64,000 nucleotides of DNA, from assembly GCF_039023475.1 (NCBI RefSeq), contig NZ_JBCHVB010000004.1, positions 382,015 to 446,014 on the forward strand. The letters are read 5' to 3'. The notes beneath the pieces are model-generated. The model did no database searches and had not been told where the DNA came from. It worked only from the letters and a program-made list of their open reading frames with translations. Positions 9,102 to 17,538 of this stretch are shown here, piece after piece. Origin of the DNA: Erwinia sp039023475. GTDB taxonomy: Bacteria; Pseudomonadota; Gammaproteobacteria; Enterobacterales; Enterobacteriaceae. Both the position numbers and the translations under genes were made by a program. The number at the start of each line of letters is the position of its first letter. Positions within the stretch are counted from its first letter, which is position 1.

Positions 9102-10493
9102 TCAGGAAGATAATGTTCTGATTAAATTGGAGAAATCTTCTTTAATATCGTGACTCTCTTCACGCAGCTGCTCGATTTTACGACAGGCATGCAGCACCGT
9201 AGTGTGGTCACGACCCCCGAAAGCATCACCGATTTCCGGCAAACTGTGGTTGGTCAGCTCCTTCGCCATCGCCATCGCCATCTGGCGCGGGCGGGCCACG
9301 GAGCGGGAGCGGCGCTTGGAAAGCAAGTCGGCCACTTTGATTTTATAGTACTCGGCCACCGTCTTCTGGATATTGTCGATGGTGACCAGCTTCTCCTGAA
9401 GCGCCAGCAGGTCGCGCAGCGCCTCGCGGACAAAGTCGATGGTGATCGCGCGCCCGGTAAAGTTGGCGTTGGCGATCACGCGGTTCAGCGCCCCTTCCAG
9501 CTCACGCACGTTAGAACGCAGGCGTTTGGCAATAAAGAACGCGACTTCGCCCGGCAGCCGGATGTCATTTTCATCCGCCTTTTTCATCAGGATCGCCACG
9601 CGCGTTTCCAGCTCAGGCGGCTCGATCGCCACCGTCAGGCCCCAGCCAAAGCGCGACTTAAGACGATCTTCCACCCCGTTGATCTCTTTCGGGTAGCGAT
9701 CCGAGGTCAGAATGATCTGCTGATTGCCTTCCAGCAGCGCGTTAAAGGTATGGAAAAACTCTTCCTGCGAGCGCTCTTTATTGGCAAAGAACTGAATGTC
9801 ATCGATAAGGAGCGCGTCAACCGAACGGTAATAGCGCTTAAACTCTTCAATAGCGTTGTTTTGCAGGGCCTTAACCATGTCCTGCACAAAACGCTCGGAG
9901 TGCATGTAAACCACTTTCGCATTTGGCTTGCGCGCCATAATGCCGTTGCCTACCGCGTGCAGAAGGTGCGTTTTACCCAGACCCGTCCCGCCATACAGAA
10001 AGAGAGGGTTGTAGGCGCCGCCCGGATTATCCGCAACCTGACGGGCGGCCGCACGGGCCAGCTGGTTTGATTTACCTTCCACGAAGTTATCGAAATTATG
10101 CTTGGTATTGACGTTTGAGCGGTAGGAGAGCTCTGCCGGTGCCGGCATGCTGTCCCAGCTCGGGCGCATGGGTGCCGGACGGGCACCTGCCGGCGGCGCA
10201 CTGGACTGCGCGCTCGCCATGACCGGCTGACTGATCTGACGGGTGACAGGTTTACTGCCCACCTCGAAACGCAGCAGAGGCACGTCACTGCCGCAAAAAT
10301 CATTCAACAACGCGTTGATATTATTGAGGTATTTATCCCTAACCCAGTCGAGCACAAAGCGATTTGGTGCATACAAGGCCAGCGTATTGTCGTTTAATTC
10401 GGCCTGCAATGGACGTATCCACATGCTGAATTCAGTGGCAGGTAGTTCGTCCTGCAAACGGGCAAGGCACTGTTGCCAAAGCGTAAGTGACAC
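9102..10493 (-). CDS. dnaA: Chromosomal replication initiator DnaA
   Basis: AAA+ initiator that binds DnaA boxes and melts oriC. Domain I (1-85, SLTLWQQCLARLQDELPATEF) contacts DnaB and DiaA. A variable Pro/Ala-rich linker (about 88-130) follows. Domain III has Walker A GGTGLGKTH and Walker B LLIDDIQFF. Domain IV has the DnaA signature GGRDHTTVLHACRKI. I chose the GTG at 10493, giving 463 residues, because GTGGAG precedes it and the junction matches the known E. coli GTG start; a GTG four codons upstream at 10505 would overlap this ribosome-binding site. Confidence 0.97.
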   Translation of the reverse strand: MSLTLWQQCLARLQDELPATEFSMWIRPLQAELNDNTLALYAPNRFVLDWVRDKYLNNINALLNDFCGSDVPLLRFEVGSKPVTRQISQPVMASAQSSAPPAGARPAPMRPSWDSMPAPAELSYRSNVNTKHNFDNFVEGKSNQLARAAARQVADNPGGAYNPLFLYGGTGLGKTHLLHAVGNGIMARKPNAKVVYMHSERFVQDMVKALQNNAIEEFKRYYRSVDALLIDDIQFFANKERSQEEFFHTFNALLEGNQQIILTSDRYPKEINGVEDRLKSRFGWGLTVAIEPPELETRVAILMKKADENDIRLPGEVAFFIAKRLRSNVRELEGALNRVIANANFTGRAITIDFVREALRDLLALQEKLVTIDNIQKTVAEYYKIKVADLLSKRRSRSVARPRQMAMAMAKELTNHSLPEIGDAFGGRDHTTVLHACRKIEQLREESHDIKEDFSNLIRTLSS

Positions 10494-10699
10494 GGCGGAC
10501 TCCACTCGAAAAAATTCGATAAGAAAAAAGGCGCTGAAGCGATAAATTCATCATTGTTGACGCATGCAGATGACGCACATACGAACCGCTATCCGCGGTT
10601 GCTCCGCCGCTGACTGACCCGGAGGATCGCAAGCGGAAGGGCGGATCATAGCGTAAAGCGCGGCAGAGATCTTCACTTTCTACACAGTTTTGATCCAAT

Positions 10700-10708
10700 T
10701 TATCCACA
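10700..10708 (+). promoter_or_regulatory. DnaA box in the dnaA promoter
   Basis: Perfect consensus TTATCCACA, about 200 bases upstream of the dnaA start. It is the expected site of DnaA autoregulation. Confidence 0.88.
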
Positions 10709-10850
10709 GGCCTGCGCAGCGAGGATAAGTTTACGCTACCTGCCTTAAAAGGCATTGCGGATCCTCCGCAATGGTTAAAATTTAACGGTGCCGTCACGTT
10801 ATTATCGCAACGGCACTGTAACGGGATCGGCGGAAGATCCCCAACGATCC

Positions 10851-10878
10851 TTGCGCTTTATTTTAGAGACCGTATAAT
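10851..10878 (+). promoter_or_regulatory. rpmH promoter
   Basis: TTGCGC, 16-base spacer, TATAAT. The hexamers and the surrounding CCTTGCGCTTTA agree with the E. coli rpmH promoter as I remember it. Confidence 0.8.
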
Positions 10879-11094
10879 TCTTGCCCCGGCGTGTTGCGCT
10901 CTGGCCCGAACCGGCTGGTTTTGCGGTCGAACGGGATATCCAGACGCGACTTTAGCGCGAAGTGAATTGACTCCGGACTGTACAATTATTACAATCCCGC
11001 CTCTTTATTAAAGACACACTGAGGCGTCGGTCGGTTTTCTGACCATAAAAGCGCGTCACCAAGTGAAATTTTCCAAGTTTAGGTAGAAATCGCC

Positions 11095-11235
11095 ATGAAA
11101 CGCACTTTTCAACCGTCCGTACTGAAGCGCAACCGTTCACACGGTTTCCGTGCTCGTATGGCAACAAAAAATGGTCGTCAGGTTCTGGCACGTCGTCGTG
11201 CTAAAGGCCGTTCACGTCTGACCGTTTCTAAGTAA
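11095..11235 (+). CDS. rpmH: 50S ribosomal protein L34
   Basis: A 46-residue, Arg/Lys-rich protein of the large ribosomal subunit, beginning MKRTFQPSVLKRNRSHGF and ending RSRLTVSK. Length and sequence match E. coli L34. GTAGAAATCGCC precedes the ATG. It forms an operon with rnpA 17 bases downstream. Confidence 0.98.
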   Translation: MKRTFQPSVLKRNRSHGFRARMATKNGRQVLARRRAKGRSRLTVSK

Positions 11236-11252
11236 TAAAAGCTAACCGCTGA

Positions 11253-11612
11253 GTGGTTAAGCTCGCATTTCCCAGGGAGTTACGTTTGTTAACTCCCACT
11301 CATTTCACTTTCGTCTTCCAGCAGCCACAAAGAGCTGGCACGCCGCAAATTACTATTCTCGGCCGCCTGAACTCGCTGGGGCATCCCCGCATCGGTCTTA
11401 CTGTCGCCAAAAAACACGTTAAGCGTGCGCATGAACGCAACCGGATCAAGCGATTGACCCGTGAGAGTTTTCGCCTGCGTCAACACGAACTCCCCGCAAT
11501 GGATTTCGTCGTGGTGGCAAAAAAGGGCGTTGCCGATCTGGATAACCAGGCACTGGTGGAAGCGTTGGAGAAGATATGGCGTCGTCACTGTCGCCTGGCT
11601 CGCGGCTCCTGA
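11253..11612 (+). CDS. rnpA: Ribonuclease P protein component
   Basis: Basic 119-residue protein that helps the catalytic RnpB RNA remove tRNA 5' leaders. The RNR motif appears as HERNRIKRLTRESFR. It starts at GTG 11253 (VKLAFPRELRLLTP), as in E. coli. Its 3' end overlaps yidD by 37 bases in another frame, the usual arrangement in this group. Confidence 0.97.
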   Translation: MVKLAFPRELRLLTPTHFTFVFQQPQRAGTPQITILGRLNSLGHPRIGLTVAKKHVKRAHERNRIKRLTRESFRLRQHELPAMDFVVVAKKGVADLDNQALVEALEKIWRRHCRLARGS

Positions 11613-11833
11613 TTGCGCTGATTCGCGTCTATCAACGCGCAATCAGCCCACTCTTAGGACCCCACTGTCGTTTTCATCCAACCTGTTCTCAATACGGTAT
11701 TGAGGCATTGCGCAGGTTTGGCGTGATAAAAGGCAGTTGGTTGACAATGAAACGCGTATTAAAATGCCACCCCTTAAACCCGGGTGGCGACGATCCAGTG
11801 CCGCCGAAAACCGAAGATAACAGAGAACATTAA
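11576..11833 (+). CDS. yidD: Membrane protein insertion efficiency factor YidD
   Basis: An 85-residue inner-face membrane-associated protein that assists YidC-dependent insertion. The invariant Cys-rich core PHCRFHPTCSQYGIEAL and CHPLNPGGDDPVP are present. It overlaps the end of rnpA and ends 2 bases before yidC, so rnpA-yidD-yidC is one coupled unit. Confidence 0.96.
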   Translation: MASSLSPGSRLLIALIRVYQRAISPLLGPHCRFHPTCSQYGIEALRRFGVIKGSWLTMKRVLKCHPLNPGGDDPVPPKTEDNREH

Positions 11834-11835
11834 CG

Positions 11836-13479
11836 ATGGATTCGCAACGCAATCTTTTTCTCATCGCTTTTCTGTTCGTGTCTTTTTTGATCTGGCAATC
11901 CTGGCAGACGGACCACGCTCCGCAGCCATTGCAGACCCAGACCACGCAAAACACGACAGTATCCGGTGATGCCGCCAACCAGGATGTACCTGCCAGCGGC
12001 CAGGGCAAAACGATCACCGTTAAGACTGACGTTCTGTCTTTACATATCAACACCCGCGGTGGTGATATTGAGCAGGCGCAGCTGCTGACCTACCCGGATA
12101 AGCTGGGTTCCTCACAGCCTTTCCAGCTGCTGGAAACAACCCCTGGTTTTCTGTATCAGGCACAGAGCGGCCTGACCGGCCGTAACGGCCCGGATAACCC
12201 GGCGAACGGCAGTCGTCCTCTGTTTACCACCTCTCAGGACGCTTTTGAGCTGGCTGACGGGCAGAGTGAATTACGGATCCCGCTGACCTTTACGGCGGAA
12301 AACGGCGCGACCTTCACCAAGACGTTTGTACTGAAGCGCGGTGAGTATGCGATCAACGTGGATTATCAGGTCAACAACACCACCCAGCAGCCGCTGGAAG
12401 TGGCGATGTTCGGCCAGCTGAAGCAGACTATCGATCTGCCCAAGCACCGCGATACCGGCAGCAATAACTTTGCGTTGCACACCTTCCGTGGTGCGGCTTA
12501 CTCCAGCAGTGAGACCAACTACGAGAAGTACAAATTCGACACCATCAGCGAAAACGAAAACCTGAGCACCACCACCGCTAACGGTTGGGTGGCGATGCTG
12601 CAGCAATATTTTGCTACCGCATGGGTTCCACGCACCGCCGGTACGAATACGCTCTATACCAGCAATCTGGGTAACGGTATTGCGGCGGTTGGCTATAAGT
12701 CTTCACCGGTGACCATTGCTCCTGGCTCGCAGCAGAATCTGGCTGCCACGCTCTGGGTTGGCCCGGAAATTCAGGACAAGATGGCCGCAGTCGCGCCGCA
12801 TCTGGACCTGACCGTCGACTATGGCTGGCTGTGGTTTATCTCTCAGCCGCTGTTTAAGCTGCTGAAGTTCCTGCACAGCTTTATCGGTAACTGGGGCTTC
12901 TCGATCATTGTTATCACCTTTATCGTTCGTGGCATCATGTACCCGCTGACCAAAGCGCAGTACACCTCCATGGCGAAAATGCGCATGCTGCAGCCTAAAA
13001 TTCAGGCTATGCGTGAACGTATGGGCGATGACAAGCAGCGTATGAGCCAGGAGATGATGGCGCTCTATAAGGCAGAGAAAGTGAACCCGCTGGGTGGCTG
13101 TCTCCCGCTGGTTATCCAGATGCCTATCTTCCTTGCGCTCTATTATATGCTGATGGGCTCGGTGGAGCTGCGCCATGCGCCGTTCGCCCTCTGGATCCAT
13201 GACCTGTCAGCACAGGACCCGTACTACATCCTGCCGATCCTGATGGGCATAACGATGTTCTTCATTCAGAAGATGTCGCCGACCACCGTGACCGACCCGA
13301 TGCAGCAGAAGATCATGACCTTTATGCCGGTCATCTTCACGGTGTTCTTCCTGTGGTTCCCATCAGGTCTGGTGCTGTACTACATCGTCAGTAACCTGGT
13401 CACCATTATCCAGCAGCAGTTGATCTACCGCGGTCTGGAAAAGCGTGGCCTGCATAGCCGCGATAAAAAGAAAGCATAA
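11836..13479 (+). CDS. yidC: Membrane protein insertase YidC
   Basis: Inserts and folds inner-membrane proteins, including the F0 subunits a and c encoded later in this window. It has 547 residues: an N-terminal membrane segment (about 5-22), a large periplasmic domain (about 25-345), and the five-helix Oxa1/60K core with GFSIIVITFIVRGIMYPLT, GGCLPLVIQMPIFLALYYML and a basic tail (RDKKKA). The length matches E. coli (548). Confidence 0.98.
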   Translation: MDSQRNLFLIAFLFVSFLIWQSWQTDHAPQPLQTQTTQNTTVSGDAANQDVPASGQGKTITVKTDVLSLHINTRGGDIEQAQLLTYPDKLGSSQPFQLLETTPGFLYQAQSGLTGRNGPDNPANGSRPLFTTSQDAFELADGQSELRIPLTFTAENGATFTKTFVLKRGEYAINVDYQVNNTTQQPLEVAMFGQLKQTIDLPKHRDTGSNNFALHTFRGAAYSSSETNYEKYKFDTISENENLSTTTANGWVAMLQQYFATAWVPRTAGTNTLYTSNLGNGIAAVGYKSSPVTIAPGSQQNLAATLWVGPEIQDKMAAVAPHLDLTVDYGWLWFISQPLFKLLKFLHSFIGNWGFSIIVITFIVRGIMYPLTKAQYTSMAKMRMLQPKIQAMRERMGDDKQRMSQEMMALYKAEKVNPLGGCLPLVIQMPIFLALYYMLMGSVELRHAPFALWIHDLSAQDPYYILPILMGITMFFIQKMSPTTVTDPMQQKIMTFMPVIFTVFFLWFPSGLVLYYIVSNLVTIIQQQLIYRGLEKRGLHSRDKKKA

Positions 13480-13518
13480 CAATCCCTCCTCCAGCCAGTA
13501 TGGCGAAGGGTGTATGAT

Positions 13519-13548
13519 AAGGCGGTCAGTTGACCGCCTTATTTTTTT
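13519..13548 (+). terminator. Terminator between yidC and mnmE
   Basis: AAGGCGGTCA, short loop, TGACCGCCTT then A and seven T. It is a strong rho-independent terminator 40 bases past yidC. Confidence 0.88.
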
Positions 13549-13567
13549 GCGTAAAAGAGAGTGAATG

Positions 13568-14932
13568 ATGAGCCATAGCGAGACTATCGTCGCCCAGGCA
13601 ACGCCGCCAGGGCGTGGTGGCGTGGGTATCCTGCGTATTTCCGGTCACAAAGCCGCGGAGGTGGCGCAGGCCCTGCTTGGCAAACTGCCAAAGCCACGCT
13701 ACGCCGATTATCTGCCCTTCCGTGATGCGGACGGCAGCGCGCTGGATCAGGGGATTGCCCTCTGGTTTCCTGGTCCGAACTCCTTTACCGGCGAAGATGT
13801 GCTGGAACTCCAGGGTCACGGCGGCCCGGTCATTCTTGACCTGTTGCTGAAGCGGATTGTGGCGATGCCTGGCGTACGCATCGCCCGCCCCGGCGAATTC
13901 TCCGAGCGGGCTTTTCTTAACGACAAGCTCGATCTGGCTCAGGCTGAGGCGATTGCCGATCTGATTGATGCCAGCTCCGAACAGGCGGCACGCTCCGCGC
14001 TTAACTCGCTACAGGGCGCCTTTTCCCTGCGCGTTAACAATTTAGTGGAAGCACTCACTCACCTGCGGATCTATGTGGAAGCCGCTATCGACTTTCCGGA
14101 TGAGGAGATCGATTTTCTCTCCGATGGCAGAATTGAGGCGATGCTGAATCAGGTGATCGGCGATCTGGATGACGTCCGGGCGGAAGCACGTCAGGGCAGT
14201 CTGCTGCGTGAAGGGATGAAGGTGGTCATTGCCGGACGGCCTAACGCCGGAAAATCGAGCCTGCTGAATGCGCTGGCCGGGCGCGAGGCGGCGATTGTGA
14301 CCGATATTGCGGGCACCACGCGCGATGTGCTGCGCGAACATATTCATATCGACGGTATGCCGCTGCATATTATCGATACCGCCGGGCTGCGTGAAGCCAG
14401 CGACGAAGTGGAACGGATCGGCATTGAACGCGCCTGGAATGAGATTGAGCAGGCTGACCGCGTGCTGTTTATGGTCGATGGCACCACCACGGGCGCCACG
14501 GAACCGGCGGACATCTGGCCGGACTTTATTGCCCGCCTGCCCGTAAAGCTGCCGATCACCGTGGTGCGCAATAAAGCGGATATTACCGGCGAGGGGCTGG
14601 GCCTTACAGAAGTAAACGGTCACTCACTTATTCGCCTTTCCGCCCGTACCGGTGAAGGGATCGAGGTGCTGCGCGATCATCTTAAGGCCAGCATGGGGTT
14701 TGCCGGGAATACGGAGGGCGGTTTTCTGGCACGGCGTCGTCATCTTCAGGCTCTGGAGTTAGCGGCTACTTACTTACAGCAGGGCAAGGCGCAGCTGCTG
14801 GGTGCCTGGGCTGGCGAATTGTTGGCAGAAGAGCTGCGTATGGCGCAGCAGAGCCTGAGTGAAATCACCGGTGAATTCACCTCAGACGATCTCTTAGGGC
14901 GCATTTTCTCCAGCTTTTGTATCGGGAAATAA
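13568..14932 (+). CDS. mnmE: tRNA modification GTPase MnmE
   Basis: With MnmG it forms the 5-carboxymethylaminomethyl group on U34 of certain tRNAs. The 454 residues comprise an N-terminal tetrahydrofolate-binding domain (1-118), a helical domain, an inserted G domain (about 215-375) with GRPNAGKSSLLN, DTAG and NKAD, and the C-terminal catalytic CIGK. Two ATGs occur in a row (13565, 13568); the second gives the E. coli length. Its partner mnmG is also in this window, beside oriC. Confidence 0.97.
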   Translation: MSHSETIVAQATPPGRGGVGILRISGHKAAEVAQALLGKLPKPRYADYLPFRDADGSALDQGIALWFPGPNSFTGEDVLELQGHGGPVILDLLLKRIVAMPGVRIARPGEFSERAFLNDKLDLAQAEAIADLIDASSEQAARSALNSLQGAFSLRVNNLVEALTHLRIYVEAAIDFPDEEIDFLSDGRIEAMLNQVIGDLDDVRAEARQGSLLREGMKVVIAGRPNAGKSSLLNALAGREAAIVTDIAGTTRDVLREHIHIDGMPLHIIDTAGLREASDEVERIGIERAWNEIEQADRVLFMVDGTTTGATEPADIWPDFIARLPVKLPITVVRNKADITGEGLGLTEVNGHSLIRLSARTGEGIEVLRDHLKASMGFAGNTEGGFLARRRHLQALELAATYLQQGKAQLLGAWAGELLAEELRMAQQSLSEITGEFTSDDLLGRIFSSFCIGK

Positions 14933-15042
14933 ACCCAGCGGGCCGCGACTGAGAAGATTAGTTATCGTGTGAATGCAAAAACCAGCGGCAAAAATAATCT
15001 CAGACCGGGCCCTGTGACGCCGGCATACAGAAGTGCCAGGTT

Positions 15043-15068
15043 AACCGGTGAGGTATATCCCACCGGTT
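15043..15068. terminator. Hairpin after the oxidoreductase gene
   Basis: AACCGGTG and CACCGGTT flank a 10-base centre that is itself partly symmetric (GGTATATCC). No T tract follows on either strand, so it may end transcription only weakly. It lies between convergent mnmE and the leftward oxidoreductase. Confidence 0.4.
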
Positions 15069-15087
15069 ATTAAGGGGCATGAGACTC

Positions 15088-16095
15088 TTAAGAGAGCGGC
15101 AGTTCCAGCACCTGCCCGCCCTCCTGTGCCAGCCGCGCCAGGTAGTGCGAGGCATCCAGAATCTGGTATGGGAAGTACAGGCCTGGCGCAACCGGCGGCA
15201 GGCCATCCAGCCCGACCAGTCGCTCAAGAAGCAGGGCTATTCCCATTCCTGTCAGCGGCGCAGCCCCGCCCGGATGGACTACCGCATGCCGGGTGCTAAG
15301 TGGCTGACCCTTAAGGTCCACGCCGGACATCTCCAGGATGATCTCTGTTGAAAATGTTCCGCCTTTGCGTCTGTCAGAACTGACGCCCATGCCCAGATTA
15401 AACTGGACGCTGTGCGCGCCCGTGGCCGTTGCCAGCCCGACCACATCTATCGAGGAGAAGCCGGAGGCTTCTATTTCGGTTCCATCAAGCGCTGAGAACA
15501 CAGCTTTCGCATCATTACCCTCACGCCAGAGATAGACACCATCCCGGCGCGTGAGTGCCGCAGGCAGCAGGTGATTCAGATGTTCAAAATCAGCGGCAAC
15601 CGCCGGACCACCGGCATCTTCTTCATCGACCAGCGCACCAATGCGGATTTCATGCACCTGGCTAAAAGAGCTGGCCAGTTCGAGCGCAGGAACCGTTGTG
15701 CCGCCGACCAGCCACTCATAACCAAGCACCACCGCCGCGGCACCCGGAGCCTGCATAAAGCTTGCGATTTCTGGGGCGATCTCGAACACGCCTGAGGAGA
15801 TACTCAGATGCGGCACGCCGCGCGACTGAGCAAAGCGAAGCCCGGCAAGCGAGTGGTCCTTATAGAGCACGACCACAGCACTGATTTTTCGCTCGCCGAG
15901 ACCCAGATCGGCAGAGGCCGGGTCGATCACCACCCCTTCCGCTCCTCCCATTTCTGCCGCAGCGTTCTGCGCCTTGATCAAATCACGACCTCCGATCAGC
16001 AGAGGGAGATCGGGATAGCTGGCGCGTAATGCGCGCGCAGTCTGGTGACCGATGGCGCCAGAACCGCCCAGAAGTAATACAGGATCAAATGACAT
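15088..16095 (-). CDS. NAD(P)-binding, saccharopine-dehydrogenase-like oxidoreductase
   Basis: A 335-residue cytosolic protein with an N-terminal Rossmann fold: PVLLLGGSGAIGHQTARALRA holds GGSGAIG (residues 10-16). The rest resembles saccharopine-dehydrogenase-family proteins of unknown substrate (LSISSGVFEIAPEIASFMQ, GYEWLVGGTTVPALELA). It is divergent from a TetR-family gene 99 bases away with paired operators between, so the regulator probably controls it. It occupies the place where E. coli has tnaCAB. The substrate cannot be inferred from sequence. Confidence 0.8.
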   Translation of the reverse strand: MSFDPVLLLGGSGAIGHQTARALRASYPDLPLLIGGRDLIKAQNAAAEMGGAEGVVIDPASADLGLGERKISAVVVLYKDHSLAGLRFAQSRGVPHLSISSGVFEIAPEIASFMQAPGAAAVVLGYEWLVGGTTVPALELASSFSQVHEIRIGALVDEEDAGGPAVAADFEHLNHLLPAALTRRDGVYLWREGNDAKAVFSALDGTEIEASGFSSIDVVGLATATGAHSVQFNLGMGVSSDRRKGGTFSTEIILEMSGVDLKGQPLSTRHAVVHPGGAAPLTGMGIALLLERLVGLDGLPPVAPGLYFPYQILDASHYLARLAQEGGQVLELPLS

Positions 16096-16123
16096 AAGTG
16101 TGTTTCCTTATTGACGTGATAAG

Positions 16124-16176
16124 CTACCATTAGTAGGAATAGTAGCACCGCCCACAGGAAAAGCTACTTTTAGTAG
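16124..16176. promoter_or_regulatory. Paired TetR-type operators
   Basis: CTACCATTAGTAG (16124-16136) and CTACTTTTAGTAG (16164-16176) are near-identical palindromes, 40 bases centre to centre, in the 99-base divergent region. The second is a perfect CTACT-TTT-AGTAG. They suit a dimeric TetR repressor controlling both genes. Confidence 0.75.
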
Positions 16177-16194
16177 GTTAAATGGAGTAGTCAT

Positions 16195-16863
16195 ATGAAA
16201 AAAAAACCTGTCCCGGAATCCGCCTCCCCCTCACGAAGATTATCGAAGGCAGAACGACGACGGCAGCTTCTCACCACCGCGCTGCTAATCGTGCGGGAGG
16301 AAAATGCGGATCGACTGACTCTGGGACACCTGGCCGAGCGCGCCGGCGTATCCAAACCTGTGGTTTACGATCATTTCGCTACCCGCTCGGCGTTGCTGAT
16401 CGAGCTTTACAGATGGATCGATACCGAGCGCGTCAGGACGTTTACTGAGGCGATGACCACTTATTCAAGAAGTACGCAAGAGACCGTAGAGACGCTGGCA
16501 AGTGCCTACATCCATTGCGCGGCGGACAAGACAGACGAGTTCCACTCGGTAGGTGCAGCGCTGGCGGGAAGTGAAGAGAAGGTGGCGGTCCTCCAGGAAC
16601 TTCTGGACAACTGCGTCGCGATGTTCGTATCAGTGCTTACGCCGCATGTCAGTATGTCGCCTCAGGCGCTGCTAAGATGCTGCATTGGTCTGGTCGGCGC
16701 TGGAGAAGCCCTCTCCATTGCGCTTGTCCGGGGACGGCTGGAGGAGGCTGAAGCGGTTACTGCCTTCAGGTCGCTAATCTGGGGCGCGGTGCAGTCGGGA
16801 GATAAACCGGCAAACGATGGTAGGCGGGATGAACCGGTCCGGGCTGGCGCAGACCAAAGATAA
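16195..16863 (+). CDS. TetR/AcrR-family transcription regulator
   Basis: A 222-residue repressor. A basic N-terminus precedes the TetR helix-turn-helix: LTLGHLAERAGVSKPVVYDHFATRSALLIELY (about residues 40-72). The C-terminal ligand-binding region is all-helical and has no recognisable ligand signature. Divergent from the oxidoreductase; it probably represses both genes through the palindromes at 16124-16176 and responds to a substrate or product of that enzyme (inference). Confidence 0.88.
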   Translation: MKKKPVPESASPSRRLSKAERRRQLLTTALLIVREENADRLTLGHLAERAGVSKPVVYDHFATRSALLIELYRWIDTERVRTFTEAMTTYSRSTQETVETLASAYIHCAADKTDEFHSVGAALAGSEEKVAVLQELLDNCVAMFVSVLTPHVSMSPQALLRCCIGLVGAGEALSIALVRGRLEEAEAVTAFRSLIWGAVQSGDKPANDGRRDEPVRAGADQR

Positions 16864-16912
16864 TATCGCTGGCCCTGGCGTGGCAAAGCGAAAGTCATCG
16901 GCTGAAGCTACT

Positions 16913-16951
16913 TCCCCAAAACCCCAGCACGTAGTGATGGGGTTTTGGGGA
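16913..16951. terminator. Long perfect hairpin after the TetR gene
   Basis: TCCCCAAAACCCCA and TGGGGTTTTGGGGA form a perfect 14-base stem around an 11-base loop. The embedded A4/T4 tracts would let the inner CCCCA/TGGGG stem act as a terminator in either direction. It lies 50 bases past the TetR stop. Confidence 0.55.
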
Positions 16952-17538
16952 CATGGTCGCGTAGCCCAAATAAAACCCGATTTCTTCGCTTGATTCATAT
17001 CAATAAAGTTTAGAATGGTTTTTCTTTCACACAGGAATACGAGGCAATAATTATACTCTTTATCATGAATGAGTGAGTTGAATGGCCAGGTTTTTATCTT
17101 ACTGACTCTGACTGACCTGATACATATAGCTCAGGCCATATGTAGCCACCTGGCCACAGGTATATATACCACAGACCCTATGACCGGCAGCCTTATGCAG
17201 ATAAGCCTCTTTCTGGTAAAAACACCGGCTTTATCGTTTAACTTTGAAAATTCTCAGATAAGACAAGAGAGCAGCCTGAGCTTTGTTGTCTCGCAGTACA
17301 CAAGGGAAAATTAAAGATAAGCAATCATTATAATTTATTAAAAACCCAGACAGTAAACTAAACCCGCTCCTTATATCAATTGACCCCCACTTCTCTTATT
17401 TATAAATACCACCTGCCTGCCTGGGCGATACGCCATCATTCTGAAAAAACCCATATTGATGTAAAGGTGGGTGAAAGTTGCTAAGAAAATTCTTACAATA
17501 ATCGGGCTAATTTCCCGACCATTATCATGGAGTGACAG
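16952..17538. other. AT-rich non-coding stretch upstream of yieE
   Basis: Nearly 590 bases with no supported gene. A possible 81-codon frame at 17069-17314 lacks a ribosome-binding site and family features. The last 100 bases must carry the yieE promoter; GGAGTGACAG just before the ATG supplies its ribosome-binding site. Confidence 0.5.

Larger units (their letters stand above)
10506..11094. promoter_or_regulatory. dnaA-rpmH divergent promoter region
   Basis: A 590-base region between the divergent dnaA and rpmH units. It contains a perfect DnaA box at 10700-10708, several GATC sites (SeqA/Dam targets) near 10620-10850, and the rpmH promoter. This matches the E. coli arrangement, in which DnaA represses its own gene. 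Reading frames on either strand here look accidental. Confidence 0.8.

Noticed and set aside
10494..10505. Four-codon N-terminal extension of DnaA
   Set aside because: It would place the ribosome-binding site inside the coding region; the GTG at 10493 matches the known E. coli start.
10432..10797. 121-codon minus-strand frame upstream of dnaA
   Set aside because: It spans the dnaA leader, the DnaA box and the true GTG start in another frame.
17069..17314. 81-codon plus-strand frame upstream of yieE
   Set aside because: No ribosome-binding site, low-complexity AT-rich composition and no family features.
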